Below are positions 7,869 to 16,319 of a DNA stretch of 64,000 nucleotides, piece by piece. The stretch comes from Lachnospiraceae bacterium NSJ-143. Its GTDB lineage: Bacteria; Bacillota; Clostridia; Lachnospirales; Anaerotignaceae. The stretch lies in NCBI GenBank assembly GCA_022867625.1, contig JALIFM010000002.1:1-64000 (forward strand), in the 5' to 3' direction. Within the stretch, counting starts at the first letter, position 1. The number at the start of each line of letters is the position of its first letter. A program made the translations under genes and the position numbers. The notes beneath the pieces are model-generated. The model did not search any database and was not told the DNA's origin. It was given only the letters and a program-made list of their open reading frames with translations.

Positions 7869-9380
7869 ATGCCTTTATACACAAAGGAGCAGATAGAAAA
7901 TGCCAATAGAATCAGTCTTGTGGAGTATCTTCGTTTGAAAGGTGAGAAACTGAAACGGACTGGCAATGAGTATAAGTGGATATATACAGATTCACAAGGT
8001 GAACATTGCAGTGTTTCGATAAACGAGAATAAATGGTATGACCATAAAAATGAAACAGGCGGATATACTGTTTCTTTTTTGCAGGAATTTTATGGTCTGA
8101 CTTTTCCTGAGGCGATGCATGAGCTTCTCGATGGGGAGTCACCAAAGCTCTGTACTACAGTGCAAGGTGACAGTGGGAAAAAACAAAAGCCGGATTTTGT
8201 TCTGCCGCCTAGAGCCAAAAACATGAAACGCCTTTTTGGGTATTTAATTAAAAAAAGGTTTATTTCCAGCGAAGTCATCAAATTTTTTGCCGAACAAAAA
8301 CTGATTTATCAGGAAGCAGAACACGGCAATATTGTTTTTGTGGGAATGGACGAAAAAGGCAAGCCAGTATCGGCATGCCTGAAAAGTGTTTCTGAGCAGT
8401 ATCGTCATTTTAAAGTTACGGTAGAAGGTTCCGACATGCGGTACGGCTTCTGTTACAGAGGTACGGGTGAAAAACTGTTTGTGTTTGAGGCGGCGGTGGA
8501 TCTGCTGTCCTATCTCACACTTTACCCCGAAAACTGGAAGGAACAGAGCTATCTGGCCCTTGATGGGCTTTCCCCAAAAGCTTTGCTTCAATTTGTAAAT
8601 ACACAAAAAAATATTAAATCAGTGTATATATGTGTTGACTATGATACAGCGGGAATAGAAGCTTGGGATAAGTTCAAAGATTTATTGCTTGAGAATGGGT
8701 ATAAGCCCGAACAAGTTAACAGAATTCTGCCTATGTATAAGGATTGGAACGAAATACTGAAGGAACAAAATGGTGAGGTACCAATACTTCCGCAGCTTCA
8801 TCCCAAGACAGAGTGCTATAAAAGAGTTACCCGAAACCTTTGCATTTTAAATGCCAAGACAGAATCGGGCTATACTAAGTGGAAACTTCAGGGGATTGAA
8901 AAATACGGTATAGAATTTTTGCTCCGGAGAATACATACAGAGTTAAAACCATTAAAAAGTGTTTTACATGGAGATGAGATGTCGAAGGAATGCGGTAGCA
9001 GTACAGCAAGGATTGCGGATATGGCTATTTCAGCCCTATGTGAGTTGGAAAAGGCAGAGGGAAACAGTCTCCCACAGCCGACTGTTTACTGCCGTATTGC
9101 CGGTGAGCTTTATGACGGTTATAAGCCATATTTGGACAGGATGAAGTCAAAGAGAAGATGTGAGGATTTAGAAAAAGAGACAGGCGCAGTTTTTGATGCA
9201 TTTCAGAAACATAGCCCGTCTTTTTTTTGTTGCTTAAAACAGCTTGCTGATTCGGCAATCAGGTTGAAGGTGTATATGGAAACCGATTATCAATTGGAAC
9301 TGGAGAGAAGACAAAAGGTACCGACAGAAAATAAGAGGGAAGAGGATGAGGCCGTATGTCAGATCGGTTTATCCCAATAA
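7869..9380 (+). CDS. Toprim-domain primase-like protein (DUF3991 type)
   Basis: This 503-aa protein is of the kind that accompanies conjugative transfer modules. Residues 1-90 match the DUF3991/primase-like N-terminal region (RISLVEYLRLKGEKLKRTG, then WYDHKNETGG). Residues about 195-300 form a Toprim domain, with an acidic E in FVFEAAVDLLSYL and the DYDTAG motif for metal binding. The C-terminal 180 residues are helical and not recognised. Such proteins are thought to make primers or process DNA during transfer or replication of the element. The gene overlaps the coupling-protein gene downstream by 25 nt, indicating co-translation. Confidence 0.8.
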   Translation: MPLYTKEQIENANRISLVEYLRLKGEKLKRTGNEYKWIYTDSQGEHCSVSINENKWYDHKNETGGYTVSFLQEFYGLTFPEAMHELLDGESPKLCTTVQGDSGKKQKPDFVLPPRAKNMKRLFGYLIKKRFISSEVIKFFAEQKLIYQEAEHGNIVFVGMDEKGKPVSACLKSVSEQYRHFKVTVEGSDMRYGFCYRGTGEKLFVFEAAVDLLSYLTLYPENWKEQSYLALDGLSPKALLQFVNTQKNIKSVYICVDYDTAGIEAWDKFKDLLLENGYKPEQVNRILPMYKDWNEILKEQNGEVPILPQLHPKTECYKRVTRNLCILNAKTESGYTKWKLQGIEKYGIEFLLRRIHTELKPLKSVLHGDEMSKECGSSTARIADMAISALCELEKAEGNSLPQPTVYCRIAGELYDGYKPYLDRMKSKRRCEDLEKETGAVFDAFQKHSPSFFCCLKQLADSAIRLKVYMETDYQLELERRQKVPTENKREEDEAVCQIGLSQ

Positions 9381-11119
9381 TTATTCTGTCGGTTTTATTT
9401 TGTGCGTTTTTACTTGTAGCATATCTGGCTGAACAGAAGACATTGAATATTAAATCAAAAACGGTTGGTGACGGGCAGCATGGAACTGCCCGTTTTGCTT
9501 CGCCAAATGAAATTGAAAAAGCCTTTAAACTGGTAGACTACAATCCAAAGGAATGGAGAAAGCACAACCCGGAAGGACTGCCACAGGGTTTAATTATAGG
9601 CAGCAGAGAAAGAAAAAATAAAATAACAGCGATAGTGGATGACGGTGATACCCATGCTCTTATGATTGGCGCAGCTGGTGTGGGCAAAACCGCCAAATTT
9701 CTGTATCCGAATATCGAATACTGCTGTGCAGCCGGAATGTCGTTTTTAACAACTGATACAAAAGGAGATATACTGAGAAGCTATGCGCCCATCGCCAAAA
9801 AATACTACGGTTATGATATCTGTGTGCTGGATTTACGAAACCCAACCAGAAGTGATGGATTTAACATGCTCAGTATGGTAAATCGGTACATGGACGAGTA
9901 TCTCAGAACCGATGATCTGGTAGCCAAGGCCAAGGCAGAAAAGTACGCAAAAATTGTATCCGAAACGGTAATGAATACGGGTGGATTTGATTCCGCCAAC
10001 GCTGGTCAAAACGCATTTTTCTATGACTCGGCTGAAGGACTCATTACAGCTGTTATTTTGGTTATTTCTGAATTTTGTTCTCCTGTGCTTCTGGAAAAGA
10101 CGGGAGACGGTAATAAACAGGATAATCAAAGGCACATCATCAGTGTTTTTAAGATGATTCAGGATTTGCTGGAGCCTTCAAGTGTAAAGGGAAAAAGTCA
10201 ATTTAAACTGCTTATGGAAAAGCTGCCGGAGGAACACAAAGCAAGATGGCTCTCCGGCGCGGCTTTAAATACTTCTGAACAGGCAATGGCTTCTGTACTG
10301 TCCACTGCACTGTCACGATTGAATGCTTTCCTGGATTCTGAAATTGAACAGCTTTTATGCTTTGAGAGTAAGCTGGACACAGAAAAATTCTGTAAAACAA
10401 AATCGGCTGTATTCCTGATAATGCCGGAGGAAGATGACTCGAAATACTTCCTGATATCTCTTATCATCCAGCAGTTATACAGAGAAATGTTATCCATTGC
10501 CGATGAGCTGGGCGGCAAGCTTCCTAACAGGGTTATGCTGTTTATGGACGAGTTTGGAACACTGCCAGCGATCCAATCGGCTGAGATGATGTTTTCTGCC
10601 TCAAGGTCACGAAAAATCAGTCTGATACCAATCATACAATCATTTGCTCAATTGGAGAAAAACTATGGCAAAGAGGGAGCCGAGATTATTATAGATAACT
10701 GCCAAATAACCTTGTACGGAGGCTTTGCGCCAAACTCCGAGACAGCAAATGTATTATCGAAAAACCTTGGTGAGCGCACTGTCATGACAGGCAGTGTATC
10801 CAGAGGAAAAGACCAGTCAAAGTCGCTGCAGATGACAGGCCGTCCACTTATGACACCTGATGAGCTGAAAGCAATGCCGAAAGACACTTTTATTGTAACC
10901 AGAACAGGTGTGAACCCTATGAAAACTATTCTGAGGCTGTTTTTTAAATGGGGAATTGAACTCAACGAAGAATATGCCATACCGGAAGCGGTCGTCAGGA
11001 AAGTACATTACGCAGATAAAAAGTATATTGAGTTTATGATAGATAACAGGTATTCAAAAACAAAGGAGGAATCATCTGAAAAAAATATAATGCGAATTAA
11101 AGAAAACCTCAAATGTTAG
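9356..11119 (+). CDS. VirD4/TraG-type conjugative coupling ATPase
   Basis: This is a 587-aa type IV coupling protein, the hexameric ATPase that brings the DNA-relaxase complex to the mating channel. A transmembrane helix lies at residues 6-24. The GTARFASP segment follows, then Walker A GAAGVGKT at 105-112 and Walker B LFMDEFG near 390. The FSASRSRKISLIPIIQSFAQLEK stretch is typical of TraG/VirD4. Usual members have 550-650 residues, so it appears full length. No relaxase, VirB4 or VirB6 gene is found in the window, which leaves this as the only core transfer component. Confidence 0.93.
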   Translation: MSDRFIPIIILSVLFCAFLLVAYLAEQKTLNIKSKTVGDGQHGTARFASPNEIEKAFKLVDYNPKEWRKHNPEGLPQGLIIGSRERKNKITAIVDDGDTHALMIGAAGVGKTAKFLYPNIEYCCAAGMSFLTTDTKGDILRSYAPIAKKYYGYDICVLDLRNPTRSDGFNMLSMVNRYMDEYLRTDDLVAKAKAEKYAKIVSETVMNTGGFDSANAGQNAFFYDSAEGLITAVILVISEFCSPVLLEKTGDGNKQDNQRHIISVFKMIQDLLEPSSVKGKSQFKLLMEKLPEEHKARWLSGAALNTSEQAMASVLSTALSRLNAFLDSEIEQLLCFESKLDTEKFCKTKSAVFLIMPEEDDSKYFLISLIIQQLYREMLSIADELGGKLPNRVMLFMDEFGTLPAIQSAEMMFSASRSRKISLIPIIQSFAQLEKNYGKEGAEIIIDNCQITLYGGFAPNSETANVLSKNLGERTVMTGSVSRGKDQSKSLQMTGRPLMTPDELKAMPKDTFIVTRTGVNPMKTILRLFFKWGIELNEEYAIPEAVVRKVHYADKKYIEFMIDNRYSKTKEESSEKNIMRIKENLKC

Positions 11120-11131
11120 AGAGGTGATATT

Positions 11132-11386
11132 ATGCGGAATAAAAGGGAGATTTATGCCTCAAAGCTTCCCAACAGGGCACGGCTTATTTATTTTTATTTG
11201 TGTGACAGGGCGGACAGAGAAGGAAGAAGCTTCCCATCTCTGAAGCGGATTGGTAAGGACTTAAACATTTCAGTCAGCACTGTAAGGCGTGGGCTTGCTG
11301 ATTTGGAACAGGCCGGATATATTATCAAGAAAGAACGGCATCGTGAAAACGGCGTAATGAGCAGTAATCTGTATACAATTACATAG
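11132..11386 (+). CDS. Winged-helix DNA-binding protein
   Basis: This 84-aa protein is almost entirely one winged helix: LPNRARLIYFYLCDRAD, then SFPSLKRIGKDLNISVSTVRRGLADLEQAGYIIK. It resembles the HTH_36 domain of plasmid replication initiators and element-encoded regulators. A GAGAGGTGAT site precedes it, 12 nt after the coupling-protein gene, and a terminator follows, so it is the last gene of this transcription unit. It probably regulates element genes, or is what remains of a replication protein. Confidence 0.78.
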   Translation: MRNKREIYASKLPNRARLIYFYLCDRADREGRSFPSLKRIGKDLNISVSTVRRGLADLEQAGYIIKKERHRENGVMSSNLYTIT

Positions 11387-11403
11387 TGTTCATATTGGCA
11401 GTA

Positions 11404-11446
11404 AAACCAGACTTACCTACAACAAGGGGTAAGTCTGGTTTTTTAT
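11404..11446 (+). terminator. Rho-independent terminator
   Basis: AAACCAGACTTACC (11404-11417) pairs perfectly with GGTAAGTCTGGTTT (11428-11441), followed by T residues. This 14-bp stem ends the transfer-gene operon and separates it from the oppositely oriented cassette at 11606-13997. Confidence 0.9.
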
Positions 11447-11605
11447 ATGGACAGAGGTCATGTTCCTGATGAACAGGTAAGTAATTCAATTTAACTATAG
11501 TTACAGAAAGGTAAATAATAAGCAAGATGTATGACAAAATGAGACATAAAAAAGAGCAGGTAAGTATATTCCTGCTCTAATTTTTAGTGAAACCTCCATC
11601 TTTCA

Positions 11606-12244
11606 TTATTCAAAAGAAGCAAATTTTAATTTATCTATCCATTCTTTAAAGTGGATACATTCATCCAGCATTTTTTGAAGCCCAATGGCTTTAGCGACAA
11701 GGATTCCATCCGGTGCCTTTTGATAACTTTTTGAAATATTTAAAATTCTTTTGGATGGAGCGGTAGCCGGTTCATTATTGATATATTCAGGAGAATGAAA
11801 TGACTCTTTTATACTTAACAATTGTTTTATCTGTTTTGAACTAAAATCACATTCTGAAAATTTTTCAGGATTTGAAAACAAAAGTGCTTCAAATTCATGA
11901 ACGATTAAATTCGGAATCAGATGATCACTTCCGATATCTTGTTTCATAGAATCTTCTATATGTTTTATCTTGTCATAGAGATTGGGCAGAGCATCATTAT
12001 AACCCGGAGTATCAGACGGAAGACCGTAATAATCCAGCATTGTTGTTACAAAATCAAATTTTTTCGTGTTTTTACATAGTCTTTTTAAATCATCCTGAAT
12101 TTTACTGTACCGAGATACACCATTTAATGTAATAATTTCAAGATAGATATTAAACTCCTGAAGATAGGGTGATAAAATATTTTTGCAGAAGCTTGCCTCG
12201 GTTTTACCTTCACATAGGATGGCTATACATTTGTATTCTGTCAT
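11606..12244 (-). CDS. DUF4276-type (TOPRIM-like) protein, partner of ATPase
   Basis: This 212-aa protein starts TEYKCIAILCEGKTEASFCKNIL. The EGKTE motif at the end of the first strand is the metal-binding glutamate region of DUF4276 proteins, a TOPRIM-like fold related to OLD-family nucleases. Later VHEFEALLFSNPEKF is also characteristic of the family. It overlaps the upstream ATPase gene by four bases (ATGA), so the two are made together. Paired ATPase plus TOPRIM-like proteins recur in anti-phage systems such as PARIS and OLD-type pairs. It is therefore best read as the effector (nuclease) half of a defence system, by inference. Confidence 0.75.
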   Translation of the reverse strand: MTEYKCIAILCEGKTEASFCKNILSPYLQEFNIYLEIITLNGVSRYSKIQDDLKRLCKNTKKFDFVTTMLDYYGLPSDTPGYNDALPNLYDKIKHIEDSMKQDIGSDHLIPNLIVHEFEALLFSNPEKFSECDFSSKQIKQLLSIKESFHSPEYINNEPATAPSKRILNISKSYQKAPDGILVAKAIGLQKMLDECIHFKEWIDKLKFASFE

Positions 12245-13296
12245 ACCGGACTACCCCCTATGATGTTCTTTGTCCAAAGTTCCCCAAGGCTGTAATCCTC
12301 CAGCCAGTCTTTGAAATCCTCCGTATTTAATCGGCTGAATACAGATGTACCGTCCTCATTGTTAACTACGATTATATCATCTGCGGAAAATTCGTTTATA
12401 AGCTCAACTGACTGGGTGGCGAGTATGATTTGTTTTTCAACAGCAGCCTTTTTTACTAAACCGCTGAGTAATGATATTGCATATGGGTGTAGACCCAGTT
12501 CAGGCTCATCAATGATAATAATATCTTTTGCCAGAGATTCCGGCAAACACAGTAAAACAACCAGACAGATGAACCGTAGTGTCCCATCGGACAGTTGGCT
12601 TGCTGTAAAAGGAATGTCACAGCCTTTTTTGTACCACTCGATTTGGATTAAATCCTCGTTTAAAGGATTATTCCGCAGAACAAAATCCTGAAAATAGGGT
12701 GCCACAAGCTGAATGATGCTGACGATTCGTTTATATGCTTTCTCGTGTTTCATTTTTATCCGGTATAAAACAGCGGCCAGATTCCGCCCATCTTTCGCCA
12801 ACTCGATATTGTCGTTTATGCCGCAATATAATTTCATTGGGGAAGATTCGCTGGTATCGTGGAAATGGTAAATACCAATGCTGTTAAATATGTTAGTCTT
12901 TTTTATTAACCCGTTGTCTTTAAGCTCTTCAAGGCCGTCTGCTGCGTATAAGTTGGATTGCTCCTTATAATTATAAAGATTTTGTTGAGCAAAATAAAGA
13001 CGGTTATCCGTTGCAGCCTTTAACCTGGCATGGAAGGTATATGGCGCACGGGAGATGGAAAAATATATTTCTTTTGTATTTTTAATTCCGTTATATAAAA
13101 AGGAATTACTTCCGCCATGTTCGGTAATATAGTTTTGGAGTTGTTGTATGGACATAAATTGCAGCATTTCAAAAAAAGATATTAAATTGGATTTGCCGGC
13201 ACCATTGATACCGAGTAATATATTGATATTTTTTAATTGAAGCTCTAATTCTTTTATGGATTTGTAGCCTTTTATTGTCAAATTATTAAAACTCAT
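12241..13296 (-). CDS. OLD-like ABC-type ATPase (AAA_21), putative defence sensor
   Basis: This 351-aa SMC/RecF-like ATPase has Walker A GINGAGKS at residues 29-36, a QLSDGTLR signature motif near 238, Walker B IIIIDEPELGLHP near 263-275, and an ATQS H-loop-region motif after it. There is no long coiled coil, as in AAA_21/AAA_15 proteins of phage-defence loci. The binding site CAGGTGA precedes ATG, and the gene follows a small XRE regulator by 4 nt and overlaps the DUF4276 gene by 4 bases. Known two-gene systems use such an ATPase to sense infection and hold or release a TOPRIM effector. That role here is inference. Confidence 0.87.
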   Translation of the reverse strand: MSFNNLTIKGYKSIKELELQLKNINILLGINGAGKSNLISFFEMLQFMSIQQLQNYITEHGGSNSFLYNGIKNTKEIYFSISRAPYTFHARLKAATDNRLYFAQQNLYNYKEQSNLYAADGLEELKDNGLIKKTNIFNSIGIYHFHDTSESSPMKLYCGINDNIELAKDGRNLAAVLYRIKMKHEKAYKRIVSIIQLVAPYFQDFVLRNNPLNEDLIQIEWYKKGCDIPFTASQLSDGTLRFICLVVLLCLPESLAKDIIIIDEPELGLHPYAISLLSGLVKKAAVEKQIILATQSVELINEFSADDIIVVNNEDGTSVFSRLNTEDFKDWLEDYSLGELWTKNIIGGSPV

Positions 13297-13300
13297 TTTT

Positions 13301-13657
13301 TCACCTGCTTTTCGTGTGATAAGAGCGTATACTTTTTAAATATAAATAAATAATTTCATCCGATAATTTTAGTTCTTTGCCGTCCATTTGAACGAGTTCC
13401 AATTTTACAGCTTGTATAAAATCTGATTCAGTCCGACTGTTTGAAGCAACAAGCACATCAGCGAAAAGAAAGTCGAATGATATATTAAATACATCTAATA
13501 ATTGTTCGACAACTGCCATTTTGTTCATTTTATTCTTACCTGATTCAATATTGCCGATATTACTCTGTTTTAGACCAATTTTTAAACCCAATTCTCGTTG
13601 AGACCAGCCCTTTGCTTCTCTTAAACTTCGGACTTTTTCGCCAATCTTATTTTCCAT
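13301..13657 (-). CDS. XRE-family regulator
   Basis: This 118-aa protein has a Cro/CI helix-turn-helix at residues 6-62 (VRSLREAKGWSQRELGLKIGLKQSNIGNIESG) followed by a short helical tail that may serve dimerisation. It lies between another XRE gene, which overlaps it by 11 nt, and the ATPase gene 4 nt downstream. All four minus-strand genes thus look like one operon. It probably helps to keep the cassette off until needed, or signals activation. Confidence 0.85.
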   Translation of the reverse strand: MENKIGEKVRSLREAKGWSQRELGLKIGLKQSNIGNIESGKNKMNKMAVVEQLLDVFNISFDFLFADVLVASNSRTESDFIQAVKLELVQMDGKELKLSDEIIYLYLKSIRSYHTKSR

Positions 13658-13997
13658 AATCTTTCCCCTTATTGATTGCTTTTAAGGCAGCCAAAATAAA
13701 TTCCTTATCATTTTCCTCTAAATTAGCCGACTTCAATAATGAAATAATTTCATTTGTATAGATTTTATCCTGCGAATTTTGATTTCCCATAAATTCTTCT
13801 AAAGTCATTCCAAATGTGTTTAAGAGATTGATTATGGATAATACGGAAGGATTCTGCTGACCCGATTCAATTTTACTGAGAAAACTCCATGTAATATTTG
13901 CCCTTTCCGCAAGCATTTCTTGTGTAAGGCCAATATATTGCCTGTGAAATTTTAAGCGTTTCCGAAACAACTCATAATCAAACATATAATCACCCAA
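13647..13997 (-). CDS. XRE-family regulator, first gene of defence cassette
   Basis: This 116-aa protein has an N-terminal helix-turn-helix (residues 8-62; LKFHRQYIGLTQEMLAERAN followed by ITWSFLSKIESGQQNP). Its acidic C-terminal helices (ISLLKSANLEENDKEFILAAL) also appear, in altered form, in the next protein, so the two are probably diverged duplicates. It is the promoter-proximal gene of the minus-strand operon. A duplicated 12-bp sequence with 22-bp periodicity lies just upstream and is a likely binding site for one or both regulators. Confidence 0.85.
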   Translation of the reverse strand: MGDYMFDYELFRKRLKFHRQYIGLTQEMLAERANITWSFLSKIESGQQNPSVLSIINLLNTFGMTLEEFMGNQNSQDKIYTNEIISLLKSANLEENDKEFILAALKAINKGKDYGK

Positions 13998-14033
13998 CTA
14001 AACGATAATCAAAAAATCAGATTTTAAACATTC

Positions 14034-14067
14034 ATAAATAATGGTAATTTACTTGATAAATAATGGT
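14034..14067. repeat. Direct repeat ATAAATAATGGT x2, likely operator
   Basis: The 12-mer ATAAATAATGGT occurs at 14034-14045 and again at 14056-14067, start-to-start 22 bp, that is two turns of the helix on the same DNA face. It lies 37-70 bp upstream of the first gene of the minus-strand cassette, a suitable position for autoregulation by the cassette's XRE proteins. The rest of 13998-14208 is AT-rich with no further gene seen. Confidence 0.5.
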
Positions 14068-14208
14068 TAAATGGATATAATAAATAACATGTACAAAAAA
14101 CAATCTTATTCTCATCTCAGCAACATTTAGATTCCACAATTACGGAAATAAAATACCCTATACATATAAGGATACGTTGTCAAATAAAAATATCACTGGA
14201 GACTAAAA

Positions 14209-14760
14209 ATGCTATTTACAATAAGACCAACAATTAAATTATCATTACGGCAAAAATTATTTCTGGAGATGTTGTATAGGAAAGAGCATAAACGTATGGA
14301 GTTTACCGCAAGAAAGATACTATTTGATATGGACATGGCAGAAGATGTAGTGCAAACGGTTTTTACTTCTCTATTCAAAAATGTTGATTTATTAATGAGT
14401 TTTGAAAGTCCAAATATTGTCAGCAGGTATATCTTTATTTGCGTAAAAAATACCTCCTTGAGATTCAATGAAAAATTCCGTTTTCACAGCAGTCTTGACG
14501 AGTTGGATGATATTTGTCCATATGAGGAATGTTTGGAAGATGAGGAAATTTTAAAATTCGATGTTAAAAAACTGATGAAAATAATAACTGAAATGGATTC
14601 TAGGTATGGGGATGCTCTTTATTTAAAATTTTGTCTGGGTTTAAGTTATACGGAAATAGCGGATGCACTCAGTTGTAAAGTGGTAACGGCAAGAAACCGA
14701 GTTTATTTGGGCAGAGAAATACTGAAAAAGGCAAGAAAGCAAGGTGATTTGGATGGCTGA
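14209..14760 (+). CDS. ECF-like sigma-70 family sigma factor
   Basis: This 183-aa sigma factor has a region-2-like segment (residues 20-90; MEFTARKILFDMDMAEDVVQ, then VFTSLFK) and a region-4 helix-turn-helix (residues 130-175; FCLGLSYTEIADALSCKVVTARNRVYLGREIL). It lacks regions 1 and 3, as extracytoplasmic-function factors do. Its stop overlaps the start of the next gene, a membrane protein with anti-sigma layout, by eight bases. It probably directs transcription of itself and of genes of the element in response to an envelope signal. Confidence 0.85.
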   Translation: MLFTIRPTIKLSLRQKLFLEMLYRKEHKRMEFTARKILFDMDMAEDVVQTVFTSLFKNVDLLMSFESPNIVSRYIFICVKNTSLRFNEKFRFHSSLDELDDICPYEECLEDEEILKFDVKKLMKIITEMDSRYGDALYLKFCLGLSYTEIADALSCKVVTARNRVYLGREILKKARKQGDLDG

Positions 14761-15454
14761 TGATAAAACTCTGAAGAAGCTGTTTATAGAGCAGTATGAG
14801 AAACGTTTGGATGAAGAAATACATGGCATAGATAAAGATATGAATTTTGATGCCTTCATTAAAAATTTCCCTTTTTCAGAACTGCCAGAGGAATGGAAAG
14901 CGGAAATTGAGAATCGGTACGGTGTCAAGAAGCCAAAGCTTCGGAAAAGGATAAAAACGAAGCTTAAGGCAATACGGAGAAGAATGGCACATTCGAGAGC
15001 TGCCATATTTATTATCATAGTTTTCGTTTCCGTATTAACAATCATGAATGTATTTCCCGCACAGAGCATGGCTGTCGCAAAGAAAGTCTCACTTTTGTTT
15101 GGCTGGGGTGACAAATCCATAGAGATAGGATTGAAAAGTTGCTGGCCTGAGATATCGGAGGATTTTGTGCTGACAGACACCAAAGAGAACAAAAATTTGT
15201 CCAGACGGCGGTATGAAAATACAGAAGGCAATTACATAGAGGTCAGTGTTTATCCAGATACCTATAAGATAACGGCAGACAATGAGGATTTGGACGAAAG
15301 CCGGGAATTAACCATAAACGGCAGTCGTGCAGTGATTTTGAGCAAAAACAACATTACAACAATTTACATCTATCTGAGCGGCAATATAATGAAGGTGGAA
15401 AGTGATTTGTCCTCCAACGAAACGGAGCAGATTGCTGAAACAATAGATGACTGA
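14753..15454 (+). CDS. Membrane-anchored anti-sigma-like protein (DUF4367-like)
   Basis: This 233-aa protein has a cytosolic N-terminal part of about 85 residues, one transmembrane helix (AAIFIIIVFVSVLTIMNVF, residues about 83-101) and an external domain resembling DUF4367. This is the arrangement of anti-sigma factors that hold an ECF sigma factor at the membrane. ATG 14753 is chosen over GTG 14744 because AAGGTGAT lies directly upstream. It overlaps the sigma-factor gene by eight bases. Functional pairing with that sigma factor is inferred from position and topology. Confidence 0.78.
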   Translation: MADDKTLKKLFIEQYEKRLDEEIHGIDKDMNFDAFIKNFPFSELPEEWKAEIENRYGVKKPKLRKRIKTKLKAIRRRMAHSRAAIFIIIVFVSVLTIMNVFPAQSMAVAKKVSLLFGWGDKSIEIGLKSCWPEISEDFVLTDTKENKNLSRRRYENTEGNYIEVSVYPDTYKITADNEDLDESRELTINGSRAVILSKNNITTIYIYLSGNIMKVESDLSSNETEQIAETIDD

Positions 15455-15501
15455 AAGGGGGATAGGAGCTGTACATCATTAAAAATACGGAGGATGAAAA
15501 G

Positions 15502-16008
15502 ATGAAAGGATTTTTTAAAAAAGTACCATTGGTTATGATGGCTTTTGCCATGATGATGACGTCAACAGCGTTGGCGGCACAGAAAACAGAATATGACATG
15601 GAGTATTTTTCAGACGGAGTTGATACAGAGCTTTATGTAGACGGAGAATTAGTTACCGCCGCTGACCCACGCTACTCGCTTTTGAAAGATTTGGGGGTAG
15701 GTCTTACCATTGACAGCGGTATTGCCTATGTTTACGCCGAATCCACTACATACGAAAAAATGAGCCATGAGTTATCCACCACAATTTATGAAAGCAAGGA
15801 TAAGAGCTCATAGAGCGCAAAAAAAACCTATACCGATTCTGCCTCAAACTCCACCTCATGCAGTATTGATAAAGAATATATAACAATAAGAGGAAGGTAC
15901 TACAAGGTCAAAGCAACTGTTACGCTCACCAGCGGCGGCAAATCGGAAACGGTGTCAAAGACTGGCTCTGTACAAGAAAGCTACAGCCTGCTGGATGCAG
16001 AGAATTAG
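15502..16008 (+). pseudogene. Secreted DUF6147-like protein interrupted by in-frame TAG
   Basis: The gene starts with ATG behind a GGAGGATG site and encodes a signal peptide (VPLVMMAFAMMMTSTALAA) and an exported domain with the TELYVDGELVTAADPRYS segment. Codon 104 is TAG (15811-15813). The same frame then continues for 64 more codons (KTYTDSASNSTSCS, GRYYKVKATVTLTSGGKSET) to TAG at 16006. The downstream part completes the fold expected of this secreted family, so a single nonsense change has split the gene. Either the gene is inactive, a 103-residue product is made, or the amber codon is read through. It follows the anti-sigma gene and may be its regulon target. Confidence 0.72.
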
Positions 16009-16135
16009 AAGTAAAAGTGTTATGGAACAGAGGCAGTTTGGAATGGCTGACAGGGTTCAGAAAGAATGAAGCGGAGACAGAAAGTTTGATTGAGACAATT
16101 ACTGCGTAGCATAAAATAATGGATTATACGGAAAG

Positions 16136-16158
16136 GGCGGCATTCCGCCGCCTTTTTT
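16136..16158 (+). terminator. Rho-independent terminator
   Basis: GGCGGC (16136-16141) and GCCGCC (16147-16152) form a 6-bp GC stem with a 5-nt loop, followed by TTTTTT. It ends the sigma/anti-sigma/secreted-protein unit. Between 16009 and 16135 only a short open frame without a binding site (WNRGSLEWLTGFRKNEAE) is seen, perhaps the tail of a lost gene. Confidence 0.85.
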
Positions 16159-16214
16159 ATGTTGCTCTGTATATTTATTTCCGTATCCTATAGGTATAAG
16201 GAAGTGATTTAAAG

Positions 16215-16298
16215 ATGGCAAAAATAAAAAAAATAATAAAACGAATTTACCGGAAATGGCAGGACAGCATGTTTGACAGTTTCACAGCAGGGTTTTAA
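16215..16298 (+). CDS. Possible 27-aa basic peptide
   Basis: A tiny frame MAKIKKIIKRIYRKWQDSMF.. begins 8 nt behind AAGGAAGTGATT and ends 21 nt before the next gene. It is strongly basic at its N-terminus and amphipathic. The binding site and position favour translation, perhaps as a leader for the SLOG gene, but chance cannot be excluded. Confidence 0.3.
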   Translation: MAKIKKIIKRIYRKWQDSMFDSFTAGF

Positions 16299-16319
16299 GG
16301 AAGAAGGGTACTAATCAGA

